From Streptomyces liliifuscus (GTDB lineage Bacteria > Actinomycetota > Actinomycetes > Streptomycetales > Streptomycetaceae): a stretch of DNA of 64,000 bases. The position numbers and the translations under genes were made by a program. This document shows, in pieces, positions 33,353 to 42,380 of this stretch. The notes below the pieces were generated by a model. It had not been told where the DNA came from. It was given only the letters and a program-made list of their open reading frames with translations, and made no database searches. Each line of letters starts with the position of its first letter. Positions within the stretch are counted from its first letter, which is position 1. Location of the stretch: assembly GCF_016598615.1 (NCBI RefSeq), contig NZ_CP066831.1, positions 1,612,001 to 1,676,000 on the forward strand, read 5' to 3'.

Positions 33353-34267
33353 GTGCGGACCTGGCGGAGTTGTCTGGAATCGGCAGGAGCGCACCAGGGC
33401 GCTCTGCGTGACGACTACATGAAGGTCGCGCGGTTCATGCAGCGGCGCGAGCCCGCCGGCTATCTGGCGGTGCGGCTGCTGGTGCCCGCCTCCCATCAGC
33501 CCCATGTGCTGGCCGGGTACGCGTTCGCGTCGTTCACCGACGACGTCTGCGACCGGGGAACGGTCCAGGAACGCACACGGCACTACGACGCGTGGGCCGA
33601 GCGGGTGCGTACGGCGCTCAGTACGGGAAACGCCACGCATCCCCTGCTGCGGGCGTTCCTGCACACCGCGGCGGAGCGTGAACTGCCGCGCCGCTGGGTC
33701 GACTCGTACCTGGAGGGTGCGCGGATCGACCTCGACTTCTCCGGGTTCGAGACCGAGGCCGACTACCAGCGGTATGTGGAGCAGCTCACCTGGCCGTTCC
33801 TGATGATCACGTCGGGGCTGGCCCATCTCGGGGGCGGGAGCGCCGAGTTCGCCGCCTCCTGCCGGCTGTTCGCCGACGCCGCCCAGCGCACGGACATCCT
33901 CACCGACCTGTCGGAGGACCTGCGCGGCGGGCGGCTGTATCTGCCCCTCAGCGATCTCGACCGGCACGGCATCACGCGCGCCGATCTCGAGAAGGGGCGT
34001 GACCTGCCCGGAGTCCGCGCGCTGGTCGCGGCCACCGTCGAGGCGGCGCGCGCCACGCTCCACGAGGCCACCGTGCTTCTGGAGCACTGCTCCGAGGAGC
34101 ACCGGCGGCTGATGCGGTTCATCCTCGACCTGCATCACCAGCGACTGGCGTCGGTGACGGCCCGCGGCGCCTCGGTCGCCCGTCGCCCGGTACGGGACCG
34201 TCCGGTGGCGTGCCTTCGGCTGCTGGCCGGGCGTCCGGCACGACGGCCGGCCCGCGCCACTGGATGA
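33353..34267 (+). CDS. Squalene/phytoene synthase-like enzyme (orphan)
   Basis: The 304-residue protein is a trans head-to-head prenyl synthase by its two Asp-rich motifs: FASFTDDVCDRG (DDxxD-like, as in phytoene synthases) and TDILTDLSEDLRGGRLYLPL, which closely matches the DxxED-GRxYLP signature. It should be catalytically competent with prenyl diphosphates. No desaturase, cyclase or prenyl-diphosphate synthase gene is nearby, so it is not part of a normal carotenoid or hopanoid cluster in this window. The C-terminus is Arg-rich. The GTG start follows GGGAGA. Substrate and product are unknown. Confidence 0.82.
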   Translation: MRTWRSCLESAGAHQGALRDDYMKVARFMQRREPAGYLAVRLLVPASHQPHVLAGYAFASFTDDVCDRGTVQERTRHYDAWAERVRTALSTGNATHPLLRAFLHTAAERELPRRWVDSYLEGARIDLDFSGFETEADYQRYVEQLTWPFLMITSGLAHLGGGSAEFAASCRLFADAAQRTDILTDLSEDLRGGRLYLPLSDLDRHGITRADLEKGRDLPGVRALVAATVEAARATLHEATVLLEHCSEEHRRLMRFILDLHHQRLASVTARGASVARRPVRDRPVACLRLLAGRPARRPARATG

Positions 34268-34338
34268 GGCGGCCGGGGTGGACGTCCCCGGGCCTGCGGC
34301 GCGTCAACGGGTGGCGGACGCCTTGATCCCCCGCCGTA

Positions 34339-35154
34339 CTAGGCGCTGATACCCGTGTACGTCGTCCTGCCCCACTGGACGGTGCTGGTGACCGACAGCC
34401 CGTACGGCGTCAGGCGTTCGCTCAGTCGGAGCATGCGTGCCTGCAGGGCCCGCCGGCTCATCGGGGCCCGGGCCGTACCCAGCAGCAGACACAGGTCGTG
34501 GCAGCACCACGGGCGCGCGGACGACAGGAGGACGTCCAGGAGTATCCCCTGGGACAACTGCCGCGGCCGCAGGACCTGTTGCGGCAGGGCACGCGCGTGG
34601 CGGTCCCGGGCCGGGGCGGACACGCCGAGCCAGCGGCGTTCGGCGGTCAGCCGGCCGGCGAGTTCGAGCGGCGGCATGTCGCGGGGCAGCACATTGGCGG
34701 CTCCCGCCCGCAGCAGGTCGACGGAGTCGGTGTGGCCCGGGGTCAGCACGACGACGGAGGAGAGGGCGCTGAGCACATGTACGCGCTGCGCGAGGTCGTC
34801 CGTCACCGCTCCGTCCGGGACGTCCAGCAGGCTCAGCGAATCCGGCTCCCGCAGCAGCGACCAGTAGGCCGCTCCGGAGCCCCACGGGTGGAGGAGAGCG
34901 GGCAGTACCTGGTGGCTGCGCAGGGTGCGCAACAGCCTGGCCGTCCCCTCTCGCTGCAAGGAGACGACGACGTCGACCGGATAGGCGGTCGGCCGGCCGG
35001 TGGGCGTGGAGTCGGCGGACGGGCGGGCGAGTTCCCCTGTCGATGGCGACGAGACCGAGTACGGATGTCGGATGGGCACGGCCGGGAATTCTGGGCGGGC
35101 CGGGATCTCGACAACAGCCGTATTCGTTGTCAATGAGTGCTCATTACTGTCCAT
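34339..35154 (-). CDS. Atypical response-regulator-like protein with C-terminal winged helix
   Basis: The 271-residue protein has a central segment like the second half of a receiver domain (VVVLTPGHTDSVDLLRAGAA, NVLPRDMPPLELAGRL), but I cannot find the usual acidic pocket and phosphorylated Asp upstream. The C-terminus (residues about 175-271; LSQGILLDVLLSSARPWCCH, then RALQARMLRLSERLTPYGLS) resembles an OmpR-like winged helix that recognises DNA. It may respond to a ligand rather than to phosphate. The ATG at 35154 lies in a duplicated 33-base unit. It is just downstream of the STAND regulator gene and convergent with the synthase. Confidence 0.65.
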   Translation of the reverse strand: MDSNEHSLTTNTAVVEIPARPEFPAVPIRHPYSVSSPSTGELARPSADSTPTGRPTAYPVDVVVSLQREGTARLLRTLRSHQVLPALLHPWGSGAAYWSLLREPDSLSLLDVPDGAVTDDLAQRVHVLSALSSVVVLTPGHTDSVDLLRAGAANVLPRDMPPLELAGRLTAERRWLGVSAPARDRHARALPQQVLRPRQLSQGILLDVLLSSARPWCCHDLCLLLGTARAPMSRRALQARMLRLSERLTPYGLSVTSTVQWGRTTYTGISA

Positions 35155-35209
35155 CGACCGGGCCCGGGCCGTCGAGTTACTGTCCGTCAACCGGGCCCGG
35201 TCCGTCGGG
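35144..35209. repeat. 33-base tandem duplication at a gene junction
   Basis: Two copies, 35144-35176 and 35177-35209, share TTACTGTCC, GACCGGGCCCGG-like and CCGTCG blocks. The second copy encodes the last residues and TAA stop of the STAND regulator. The first copy holds the ATG of the response-regulator-like gene, created by a CCATCG versus CCGTCA difference. Confidence 0.8.
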
Positions 35210-37381
35210 CGGCCGCCCGTCCCGCTGGTCCGCGGACAAGTCCCGGCCGATGGGCACCATCGGCTCTCCGCTCAGTTCATGACTCCACAGCACATCGCTG
35301 ACGCGCTTCACCGCGGCCGTAAGGTGCCGCCGATAGGTGCTGAAGGACATCCCGAGACGTCTCGCCACCGCCTCCTGGGTGGGCGCGGCCTTGCTGTACG
35401 TGGTCGTGACGACGCGGTGCCGTTTCTCCCCGCCGCGCTCTGCCGGCACGGTGTCGATGGCGCACAGCAGGACGTCGTGGAGGCTCTGGCCGTGCGCCGC
35501 GACGAGGCGGCTGCGGCTGAGGGGGTTGGCCGCGAGCTCGTTGGGCCACCACAGCGCGCGCAGGGCGTCCCGCACGGCTGTGTCGAACTCCCGCCGGGAC
35601 AGCACGACATAGTCCGTCCCCTCCCGCGGAGTTCCGTCCGAGGGCGGGGGAGCCACCGCGCCGGCGGCCGCAACGGCGTGCGGGCCTGCGGCGGCGTGGG
35701 TACCTACGGCGGCATGGGTGCCCGCGCCGACATCGATGCCGGCGCCGGCCAGCAGGGCCTTGTTCTTCTCCACCATCCACGCCAGGGCGGGCCGGGTACG
35801 CCAGTCGTGCGCGAACAGACGGTATCCGTGGTCGCCGACCACAGGTCCGGCATCGGTCGGCAGCATGTCGCTGCGTTCGAGGTAGTCGTCCCAGAAGCCG
35901 TCGTCCCGCATCACGACGAACGACCACGCGAGATCGTCGGACCGGACGATCTCCCCGATCACCCGCCACTGGACCAGGTTCATGGCGGCCGAAGGACGCT
36001 GGTACGCCTGCGGGTCCACATGGAAACGCGCGACGGCCACGCGCTCCCCCGCCCGCAGCGGCTCGGCCGTACGCACATGGGCCCAGGCGGCGGCCACGAC
36101 CGGATCGACGTCCTCCCCCTCCCGCTCGGCGAGTTGCAGCCAGGCGGAGAAGGCAACGATGTCATCGGTACCGGTCGACCGGTAGACGACGAACGCCTCG
36201 GGCTGCCTGTCCAGCCAGAGCCGGGCGAGCGCGGCGGACTCGGGGCCCTCCGTCTCGTGGACCAGTTCCACCACGCGTTTCTCGTCGGCCGGAGTGCACG
36301 GGAGTTCCCGCACCAGGCCGTAGGAGTGCCACTCGAAGGCCTGCGCGAGATGGCCGAGGGTCCGGTGCAGGTACACCAGCGCCTGCATCGCCGGGAGCAT
36401 CTGCGCGGCGGACGCCTCCCTGACACGGCCGAGCAGATACTCGTACATCCGTCGGCGCAGGGCGGCGAATCCGTCCGGGTCGCGCCAGCGCAGGTCGGCT
36501 GCCAGCACCTCGCGCACCACGTCGTGCGGGAAGAGCCCGGCCGCGGTGGATTCGATGAAGGGCTGGGTGCGCAGCCATGCGAACAGTTCGGGGGCGCGCT
36601 CGCCCATCATGGCCCGCAGGAGGGCCTCGGAGGTGACGTCGGCCTGGGCGCAGACCTCCAGCGCGGTGCGGTGTGCGGGGCTCGGGGGATCGCCGACGAG
36701 TCGCGGCAGCAGGGTCGCGATCACGTCCCGGCCGGGTGCCCAGTCGGCCGCCCGGGCCGTACCGTCCGCGTCCTGCCGCACGACGACCGCCGCGGCCAGG
36801 GACAGGGCAAGCGGATTGCCGCCGGTGAAGGACAGCAGCGCGTGGTGTGCCCCGTTCGGGACGCCGCGTACCCGCAGGAAGGTGGCGGCGTCGCCCCGGG
36901 CCAGGTTCCGCAGCGGTACGACGTGCATCAGGTCGGCCCAGCCCGGGTCGGCGACCCAGCGCGGATCGGGGGCCGAGCGTGCGGCGACCACCGCGACCGT
37001 GCCCAGCGGCAGCCGCGGCAGGAAGTGCTCCCACAACCAGTGCTCCAGGCCCTGGCAGTGCTCGAAGGCATCGACCAGGAGCACCGATCCGGGCTCGCCG
37101 ATCGCCTTTCCCGCGGCCTGCTCGAAGTCGTCGGGCGTCGCCGGAACCGTACGGCCGTCGATCTCGACCACCAGCCGTCCCGCCTCCCGCGCCTCGAGCG
37201 CGAACCGCCTCAGCAGCGTGGACTTGCCGATCCCGCCGGGCCCGTGCAGATAGAGCACAGGCGAACCGTGGGGGTCGCCCGCCAGCGCGGACCGGAACAT
37301 CGCCCGCTCCGCCGCCCGCCCGACGAACGCCCGGTCCCGCGCCGCGACCACGAGGTCGCCTAACGAGCCGCCGTCCCCCAT
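35177..37381 (-). CDS. STAND-type ATPase regulator with C-terminal HTH
   Basis: The 734-residue protein has an AAA/NACHT-like NTPase (Walker A GPGGIGKST at 47-55, Walker B LLVDAF at 101-106, then LPLGTVAVVAARSAPDPRW), a long helical middle section, a degenerate Ala/Gly/His-rich linker (GTHAAVGTHAAAGPHAVAAA, about residues 565-585) and a C-terminal helix-turn-helix (PTQEAVARRLGMSFSTYRRH). This layout is that of signal-dependent STAND regulators such as the MalT/GutR group. The ATG start is chosen over a GTG 16 codons upstream. It likely controls the neighbouring synthase or response-regulator gene. Confidence 0.8.
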   Translation of the reverse strand: MGDGGSLGDLVVAARDRAFVGRAAERAMFRSALAGDPHGSPVLYLHGPGGIGKSTLLRRFALEAREAGRLVVEIDGRTVPATPDDFEQAAGKAIGEPGSVLLVDAFEHCQGLEHWLWEHFLPRLPLGTVAVVAARSAPDPRWVADPGWADLMHVVPLRNLARGDAATFLRVRGVPNGAHHALLSFTGGNPLALSLAAAVVVRQDADGTARAADWAPGRDVIATLLPRLVGDPPSPAHRTALEVCAQADVTSEALLRAMMGERAPELFAWLRTQPFIESTAAGLFPHDVVREVLAADLRWRDPDGFAALRRRMYEYLLGRVREASAAQMLPAMQALVYLHRTLGHLAQAFEWHSYGLVRELPCTPADEKRVVELVHETEGPESAALARLWLDRQPEAFVVYRSTGTDDIVAFSAWLQLAEREGEDVDPVVAAAWAHVRTAEPLRAGERVAVARFHVDPQAYQRPSAAMNLVQWRVIGEIVRSDDLAWSFVVMRDDGFWDDYLERSDMLPTDAGPVVGDHGYRLFAHDWRTRPALAWMVEKNKALLAGAGIDVGAGTHAAVGTHAAAGPHAVAAAGAVAPPPSDGTPREGTDYVVLSRREFDTAVRDALRALWWPNELAANPLSRSRLVAAHGQSLHDVLLCAIDTVPAERGGEKRHRVVTTTYSKAAPTQEAVARRLGMSFSTYRRHLTAAVKRVSDVLWSHELSGEPMVPIGRDLSADQRDGRPPDGPGPVDGQ

Positions 37382-37493
37382 ACCTCTGAGCCCTTCATGA
37401 ACCGATCCGAACCTTTCATGACCGATCACATTACGTCGTTCGGCTCAACGCAGTTGAAGGGTTGGGGCGCGCGTCGCCGTGTCTTTGCGGAGG

Positions 37494-38384
37494 TCATCCA
37501 CCGAGCCAGGAGGAACCTGTCGCGTCCTGTGCCGTGTGCTCACGGTCCGTCATGTCCTGGGTGCCGATGACGGACAGAAGCCGCAGTTGCTCGGCGGCAC
37601 GGCTGCCGGGCGGCGCCGTGAACCAGAGGAGGCGCTGGCGGCCGTCCTCGCTGAAGAGACTGAGGCATTCGACCTCGATGACGCCGAGGCCGGGGTGGAC
37701 GATGCGTTTGTGGTCGTTCCTGCGCAGGCCCACCTCGTGGGTGTCCCACAACGCGGTGAACTCCGTACTGCGTCGGTGCAGTTCGCGGATCATCCGGGTC
37801 ACCTCGGCGTCACGGCCTCGCCGGGCGGCGACCACCTGCAGATCCGCCACGAAGGCCCTGGACTGGCGGGGATGGTCCGGGGCCGGGTAGAGGGAGCGGG
37901 CCGAGGGGTCGGTGAACCACCGGTACACGAAACTGGCCGCCGGTCCGCGGACGGCCGGAGGACGGCCGATCAGGGCAGCGGCCGCCTCGTTCTGGACGAG
38001 CGTCTCGTGGAGATCGGTGATGACCTGCGCGGGCGTGCCGGTGAGCTGGTCGAGGAGACGGAGGAGCGCCGGCTGGACGTGGGCGGCGGGGCCGTGCGCG
38101 GCAGGGGGTACCCGTCGGTCCGCGAGGTGGTAGAGGTGGTCGCGCTCGTCGCCGGCCAGCCGCAGAGCGCGGGCGAGAGCGGCGAGGGTCTGCTCCGAGG
38201 GCTGGGCGCCGCGCCCCTGCTCCAGTTCGGTGTAGTAGTCCGCCGACAGGCCGGCCAGCTGGGCGACCTCCTCCCGGCGCAGCCCCGGTACGCGCCTGCG
38301 GGGGCCGACCGGCAGCCCCACGTCACCCGGCTTCACACGGTCGCGCCGGGACTTCAGGAATGCCGCCAGTTCGGGAAAGGTCAC
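37494..38384 (-). CDS. MmyB-like HTH regulator, divergent from an SDR
   Basis: The 296-residue protein has an XRE-type helix-turn-helix (PGLRREEVAQLAGLSADYYTE, residues about 33-53, cited in part) and a C-terminal MmyB-like ligand domain (LLDQLTGTPAQVITDLHETL, FVADLQVVAARRGRDAEVTR, then GLGVIEVECLSLFSEDGRQR). Such regulators are usually divergent from a dehydrogenase gene they control and may bind a fatty-acid-like ligand. The start is a GTG with GAGGAT upstream. The divergent gap of about 220 bases contains a CCAGGG/CCCTGG inverted repeat. Confidence 0.88.
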   Translation of the reverse strand: MTFPELAAFLKSRRDRVKPGDVGLPVGPRRRVPGLRREEVAQLAGLSADYYTELEQGRGAQPSEQTLAALARALRLAGDERDHLYHLADRRVPPAAHGPAAHVQPALLRLLDQLTGTPAQVITDLHETLVQNEAAAALIGRPPAVRGPAASFVYRWFTDPSARSLYPAPDHPRQSRAFVADLQVVAARRGRDAEVTRMIRELHRRSTEFTALWDTHEVGLRRNDHKRIVHPGLGVIEVECLSLFSEDGRQRLLWFTAPPGSRAAEQLRLLSVIGTQDMTDREHTAQDATGSSWLGG

Positions 38385-38432
38385 CCCGCCATCCTCACTC
38401 GCGCACGTATCCGGAGCCAGGGGATGCCGACC

Positions 38433-38453
38433 CCAGGGTGGAGACAGCCCTGG
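38433..38453. promoter_or_regulatory. Candidate operator between MmyB-like and SDR genes
   Basis: CCAGGG and CCCTGG form a perfect 6-bp inverted repeat with a 9-base spacer, followed by TTAACAC. A second feature of the gap is a doubled ACTGACATC (38524-38541). Either could serve the MmyB-like regulator. Confidence 0.4.
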
Positions 38454-38607
38454 TTAACACGGGACGGGCCGCCGATGGTGGGTCTCGGGGCGCCCCGCGG
38501 AGACGGTCGCGGAACAGCGCTCACTGACATCACTGACATCACAGGCACTTCAAATGCCTCAGACGCCTGAGCCGCCTGAGACACCTCGGCAAGGAGCCAT
38601 CACCATC

Positions 38608-39420
38608 ATGTCCATTCCGAATCCGGCGGCGACGAATCCAGTGGAGAACGTGGGGGGCGTGGAGAACGCGAAGGTGCCGGGTGAGCGCGCCCGCCCCCGT
38701 GTCGCCGTCGTCACGGGCGGCTCGCGCGGAATCGGCCGCCGGGCCGTGGCCCGCCTGGCGTCCGACGGGTTCGCGGTCGTGGCCGGCTACTCGGGCAACG
38801 CTGACCTCGCCGAGGCCGCGGTCGAGGAGGTCACCGCGGCCGGCGGCCGGGCCATCGCCGTACGCGGGGACGTCGCCGACGAGAACGACATGTCCGCGCT
38901 GTTCGACCTGGCCGAGTCCACGTACGGCGGTGTCGACGTGGTCGTCCACGCGGCGGGCCGGGCCCGCACGGCGGCCGTCGTCGACCTGGACCTGGCCGAT
39001 CTGGACGCGCTGCACCGCACCAACATCCGCGGCACGTTCGTCGTCGCCCAGCAGGCCGCCCGAAGGGTCCGGCCGGGCGGCGCCATCATCACCTTCTCCA
39101 CGTCCGTCGTCGGTCTCGCGTTTCCCACGTACGGGGCCTACAGCGCGAGCAAGGGAGCGGTGGAGGCGCTGACGCTGATCCTCGCCCGCGAACTGCGCGG
39201 CCGGGACGTGACGGTGAACGCCGTCGCCCCCGGTCCCACCGCGACGGATCTGTTCCTCGACGGCAAGGACGAGGAGACCATCGCCCGGCTGGCCGCCCAG
39301 CCTCCGCTGGAACGCCTCGGCTCCCCGGCCGACATCGCCGAGACGGTCGCGTTCCTCGTCTCCCCGGCCGGCCACTGGATCAACGGACAGGTCGTCCGGG
39401 CCAACGGCGGCATCGTCTGA
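38608..39420 (+). CDS. Short-chain dehydrogenase/reductase
   Basis: The 270-residue SDR has the cofactor motif TGGSRGIGRRA (residues about 38-48), NAG replaced by HAAGRAR, and the catalytic Ser and YSASK (FSTSVVGLAFPTYGAYSASK). It ends in the classical PLERLGSPADIAETVAFLVS and VVRANGGIV. The N-terminus carries about 30 extra flexible residues before the fold. The start follows AAGGAG. It is controlled with high likelihood by the divergent MmyB-like regulator and is cotranscribed with the tautomerase 60 bases downstream. Confidence 0.92.
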   Translation: MSIPNPAATNPVENVGGVENAKVPGERARPRVAVVTGGSRGIGRRAVARLASDGFAVVAGYSGNADLAEAAVEEVTAAGGRAIAVRGDVADENDMSALFDLAESTYGGVDVVVHAAGRARTAAVVDLDLADLDALHRTNIRGTFVVAQQAARRVRPGGAIITFSTSVVGLAFPTYGAYSASKGAVEALTLILARELRGRDVTVNAVAPGPTATDLFLDGKDEETIARLAAQPPLERLGSPADIAETVAFLVSPAGHWINGQVVRANGGIV

Positions 39421-39480
39421 CGGCCACCCGGCCCGGCACCAGGTAACCGCCCACCAGCAATCACAGGAATGAGTACGCAC

Positions 39481-39696
39481 ATGCCGTTCGCGAACTTCAA
39501 GGTTCCCGCCGACACTCTCACCGAGGCACAGAAGGAGCAGATCATCACCCGCACCACCGAGCTCTACGTCGAGATGTACGGCGAACGCGCCCGCGCCACC
39601 ACTCTCGTGCTGGTCGAGGAGGTCACCGACGGCGGGTGGGGAATCGGCGGCGACGTACTGACGCTCGCGAAGCTCCGGGCACCGGCGCGGGACTGA
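39481..39696 (+). CDS. 4-oxalocrotonate tautomerase-like protein
   Basis: The 71-residue protein begins MPFANFKVPADTLTEAQKEQ and ends in a GGWGIGGDVLTLAKLR segment. The start at 39481 is chosen because tautomerases need Pro as residue 1 after Met removal; an ATG four codons upstream would bury it. The ribosome site (AGGA) is then 15 bases away, which is long. Members isomerise enols or act on small unsaturated acids. It follows the SDR on the same strand and probably acts in the same, unknown pathway. Confidence 0.82.
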   Translation: MPFANFKVPADTLTEAQKEQIITRTTELYVEMYGERARATTLVLVEEVTDGGWGIGGDVLTLAKLRAPARD

Positions 39697-39759
39697 ACTC
39701 CGCGCCGACACCCGTCAGCACCACGTCGGCGCCACATCGGCACCGCGTCGGCGTGAGTC

Positions 39760-41547
39760 TCAGGACCCGGTCGCCGCTGCCGCCGCCCGTCCCGCCGTAC
39801 GGCCGGAGAACAGGCAGCCGCCGAGGAACGTGCCCTCCAGGGAGCGGTATCCGTGCACGCCGCCTCCGCCGAATCCCGAGACCTCACCGGCCGCGTACAG
39901 ACCGGGTACGGCTTCTCCGGCCGCGTTCAGCACGCGGCCGGAGAGGTCGGTCTGGAGGCCGCCGAGGGTCTTGCGGGTGAGGATGTTGAGGCGTACGGCG
40001 ATCAACGGCCCGGCACTGCTGTCCATGATCTTGTGGGCGGCGGCCGTGCGGCTGAGGGTGTCCCCTGGGTAGGACAGAGCGTTGCGGATGCCCATGACCT
40101 GGGCGTCCTTGGAGTACGGGTTGTCCATCTCCCGGTCGCGGGCGTCGATCTGCCGCTGGAGGTCGTTCAGGTCGATCAGGCCGTCCCCGGTCAACTTGTT
40201 CATGCCGCGGACGAGTTCGGACAGTGTCGTGGCGACGACGAAGTCCACGCCGTTCTTCTTGAACTTCTCGATCGGCTCCGGGGTCTGCCAGATGCGCGAG
40301 AGAAGCATCCAGATGTTCTTCTCGGTGAGGTCCGGGTTCTGCTCGGAGCCGGAGAGCGCGAACTCCTTGGCGATGATCTTCTGGGTGGTCACGAACCAGG
40401 AGTAGTCGTACCCGGTGTCAGTGATCGACTTGAGCGTGTGGAGGGTGTCGTAGCCCGGCATGTCGGGCGCGCCGAAGCGTTTGCCGGTGGCGTCGAACCA
40501 CATGGACGACGGGCCGGGCAGGATGCGGATGCCATGGCCCGGCCAGATCGGGTCGTAGTTCCTGAGGCCCTCGGTGTAGTGCCACATGCGGTCCGGGTTG
40601 ACGATCCGGCCGCCCGCCTTCTCGGTGATCGCGAGCATGCGGCCGTCCACATGGGCCGGCACACCGGTGATCATGGTCTTGGGCGGGGTGCCGAGACGGG
40701 CCGGCCAGCTCTGGCGTACGAGATCGTGGTTGGCGCCGATGCCGCCGGAGGTGACGATCACGACCGGGGCGCGCAGTTCGAACTCGCCGACGACCGTACG
40801 GGAGCTGGGCTTGCCGCGGGCGGCGCTGCTCGGCTCCAGGATCGCGCCGCGTACGCCGGTGACGGCACCGCCCGTGGTCACGAGCCCGTCCACGCGGTGC
40901 CGGAACTTGAAGGTGACCTTGTTGGCCTCGACCGCGGCCCGCACCTTCTTCTCGAACGGCTCGACGACCGCCGGTCCCGTGCCCCAGGTGACATGGAAGC
41001 GGGGCACGGAGTTGCCGTGTCCGTCCGCGAGACCGCCGCCCCGCTCGGCCCAGCCGACGATCGGGAACCACTGCACCCCGAGGCCGGCGAGCCAGGAGCG
41101 CTTCTCACCGGAGGCGAAGTCGACGTACGCCTCGGCCCATTTGTAGGCCCAGTGGTCCTGGCCCTTCGGGTCGGTGATGCCTCGGTCGAAACCGGCCGTG
41201 CCCAGCCAGTCCTGCCAGGCCAGCTCCTGGGTGTCCTTGATGCCCATGAGTCTCTGCTCGTCGGAGTTGACGAGGAACAGACCGCCGAAGGACCAGAACG
41301 CCTGTCCTCCGAGGTTCGTCTCAGGTTCCTGGTCCAGGAGCAGTACCTTGCGGCCCGCCGCGGCCAGTTCGGCCGTGGCGACAAGACCGGCGAGCCCGCC
41401 GCCGACGACGATCGCGTCCGCGTCCGACGACGAGGCGGCGAAGGCGGATCCGGCCGACTGGGCAAGGGCAGCGCCGGCGAGCGTGCCGCCCGCCACCGTC
41501 AGGGCACGGCGGCGCGTGATGGCAGCCGTGGCTGCTGAATTCTCCAT
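39760..41547 (-). CDS. Tat-exported FAD-dependent dehydrogenase (ketosteroid-dehydrogenase-like)
   Basis: The 595-residue flavoprotein has a twin-arginine signal (ITRRRALTVAGGTLAGAALA) and then an FAD Rossmann motif DADAIVVGGGLAGLVATAEL, an FAD-contacting QEPETNLGGQAFWSFGG, and a C-terminal GLYAAGEVSGFGGGGVHGYR. This is the FAD_binding_2 group that includes 3-ketosteroid-delta-1-dehydrogenases and fumarate-reductase-like enzymes. The Tat signal means the protein folds with FAD inside and works outside the membrane. The substrate is unknown. It is convergent with the tautomerase gene; the start follows GGAAGG. Confidence 0.88.
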   Translation of the reverse strand: MENSAATAAITRRRALTVAGGTLAGAALAQSAGSAFAASSSDADAIVVGGGLAGLVATAELAAAGRKVLLLDQEPETNLGGQAFWSFGGLFLVNSDEQRLMGIKDTQELAWQDWLGTAGFDRGITDPKGQDHWAYKWAEAYVDFASGEKRSWLAGLGVQWFPIVGWAERGGGLADGHGNSVPRFHVTWGTGPAVVEPFEKKVRAAVEANKVTFKFRHRVDGLVTTGGAVTGVRGAILEPSSAARGKPSSRTVVGEFELRAPVVIVTSGGIGANHDLVRQSWPARLGTPPKTMITGVPAHVDGRMLAITEKAGGRIVNPDRMWHYTEGLRNYDPIWPGHGIRILPGPSSMWFDATGKRFGAPDMPGYDTLHTLKSITDTGYDYSWFVTTQKIIAKEFALSGSEQNPDLTEKNIWMLLSRIWQTPEPIEKFKKNGVDFVVATTLSELVRGMNKLTGDGLIDLNDLQRQIDARDREMDNPYSKDAQVMGIRNALSYPGDTLSRTAAAHKIMDSSAGPLIAVRLNILTRKTLGGLQTDLSGRVLNAAGEAVPGLYAAGEVSGFGGGGVHGYRSLEGTFLGGCLFSGRTAGRAAAAATGS

Positions 41548-41910
41548 GGGGTGCCTTCCGGAGGAGGTGCGGAGGGGGCGGGAGACGCCAAAGATGCCGC
41601 TGTGGCGGCAAGGTGTTACCGACGGTAGCCCAAGTGATCGCACGCCGCCAGAGTGGTGCACCGTGAACTCCCGCTGGAGTCACGGGCGTTGGCCGCACCC
41701 GGCCGTCCTCCTCGCACTCGGCCGACCGAATCCGCCCCGGGCGCCCGCGTCCCGCTCGACGACCAGGGAGTACGGCGCCCGGCCCGCGGCACACGAGAGG
41801 GGTCGTCGGAACGCCGTCAGCCCATTGAGCGCCGTGCTGTTGCCGGTGCCGATCGCGGCGGTGAGCCTGGTTCCGAAGCCGGCACACCGGTATGGACAAG
41901 GAGACCGTCG
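41548..41910. other. 363-base divergent gap
   Basis: The gap between the flavoprotein and DUF2255 starts must carry both promoters. I see no gene: open frames in it are continuations of shadows, with no ribosome site at their starts. The only structure noted is CTCCCGCTGGAGTCACGGG near 41669, a weak hairpin. Confidence 0.5.
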
Positions 41911-42303
41911 ATGACGACTTGGCCGAATGACGAACTCGCCCGGATCGAGAACGCCGAGGAGCTGCGCGTCGTCTCCCTGCGGCGCGACGGATCGCCGGGC
42001 AGCTGGCGGACCATCTGGGTCGTCCGCGTCGGCGACGACATCTGCGTACGGTCCGTCAACGGGCCGACGGCCGCGTGGTACCGGGGCACCCGTGCCCGAC
42101 TGCAGGGCCGCATCCAGGCCGGTGGCGTGGACAAGGACGTGACCTTCGTCGACGCCGATCCCGCCCTCAACGACGAGGTCGACGCCGCCTACCGCGCCAA
42201 GTACGGCCACTACGCCGCGAACATCATCAAGGCCATCACCGGCCCCGAGGCGAACTCCACCACGATGCGGCTCGTCCCCCGGCCGGCGGAGTCCGCCGCC
42301 TAG
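41911..42303 (+). CDS. DUF2255 family protein
   Basis: The 130-residue protein runs MTTWPNDELARIENAEELRV, SWRTIWVVRVGDDICVRSVN, AWYRGTRARLQGRIQAGGVD and ends with YAANIIKAITGPEANSTTMR. This matches DUF2255, a split-barrel-like family close in shape to the F420-dependent nitroreductase (DDN) group. F420 or flavin binding is therefore possible but unproven. The ATG follows AAGGAG. It is monocistronic and convergent with an SDR gene. Confidence 0.82.
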   Translation: MTTWPNDELARIENAEELRVVSLRRDGSPGSWRTIWVVRVGDDICVRSVNGPTAAWYRGTRARLQGRIQAGGVDKDVTFVDADPALNDEVDAAYRAKYGHYAANIIKAITGPEANSTTMRLVPRPAESAA

Positions 42304-42365
42304 GCCACTGATTCCGCCGCTCGGCCTCTGATTCCACCGCCTGGGCCACGGGTTCCGCCGACGAG
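42304..42365. repeat. Three degenerate 20-21 base tandem repeats
   Basis: Units start at 42304, 42324 and 42345 and share GCC(A/T)C(T/G)G(A/G)TTCC(G/A)CCG. They begin directly after the DUF2255 stop codon and run toward the convergent SDR, just like the repeats at 28893. Confidence 0.6.
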
Positions 42366-42380
42366 GTCACCGATCGGCCG

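Noticed and set aside
41653..41910. N-terminal extension of the DUF2255 gene
   Set aside because: The internal ATG at 41911 has AAGGAG and the family N-terminus begins there; the upstream part is Arg/Pro-rich with no family match.
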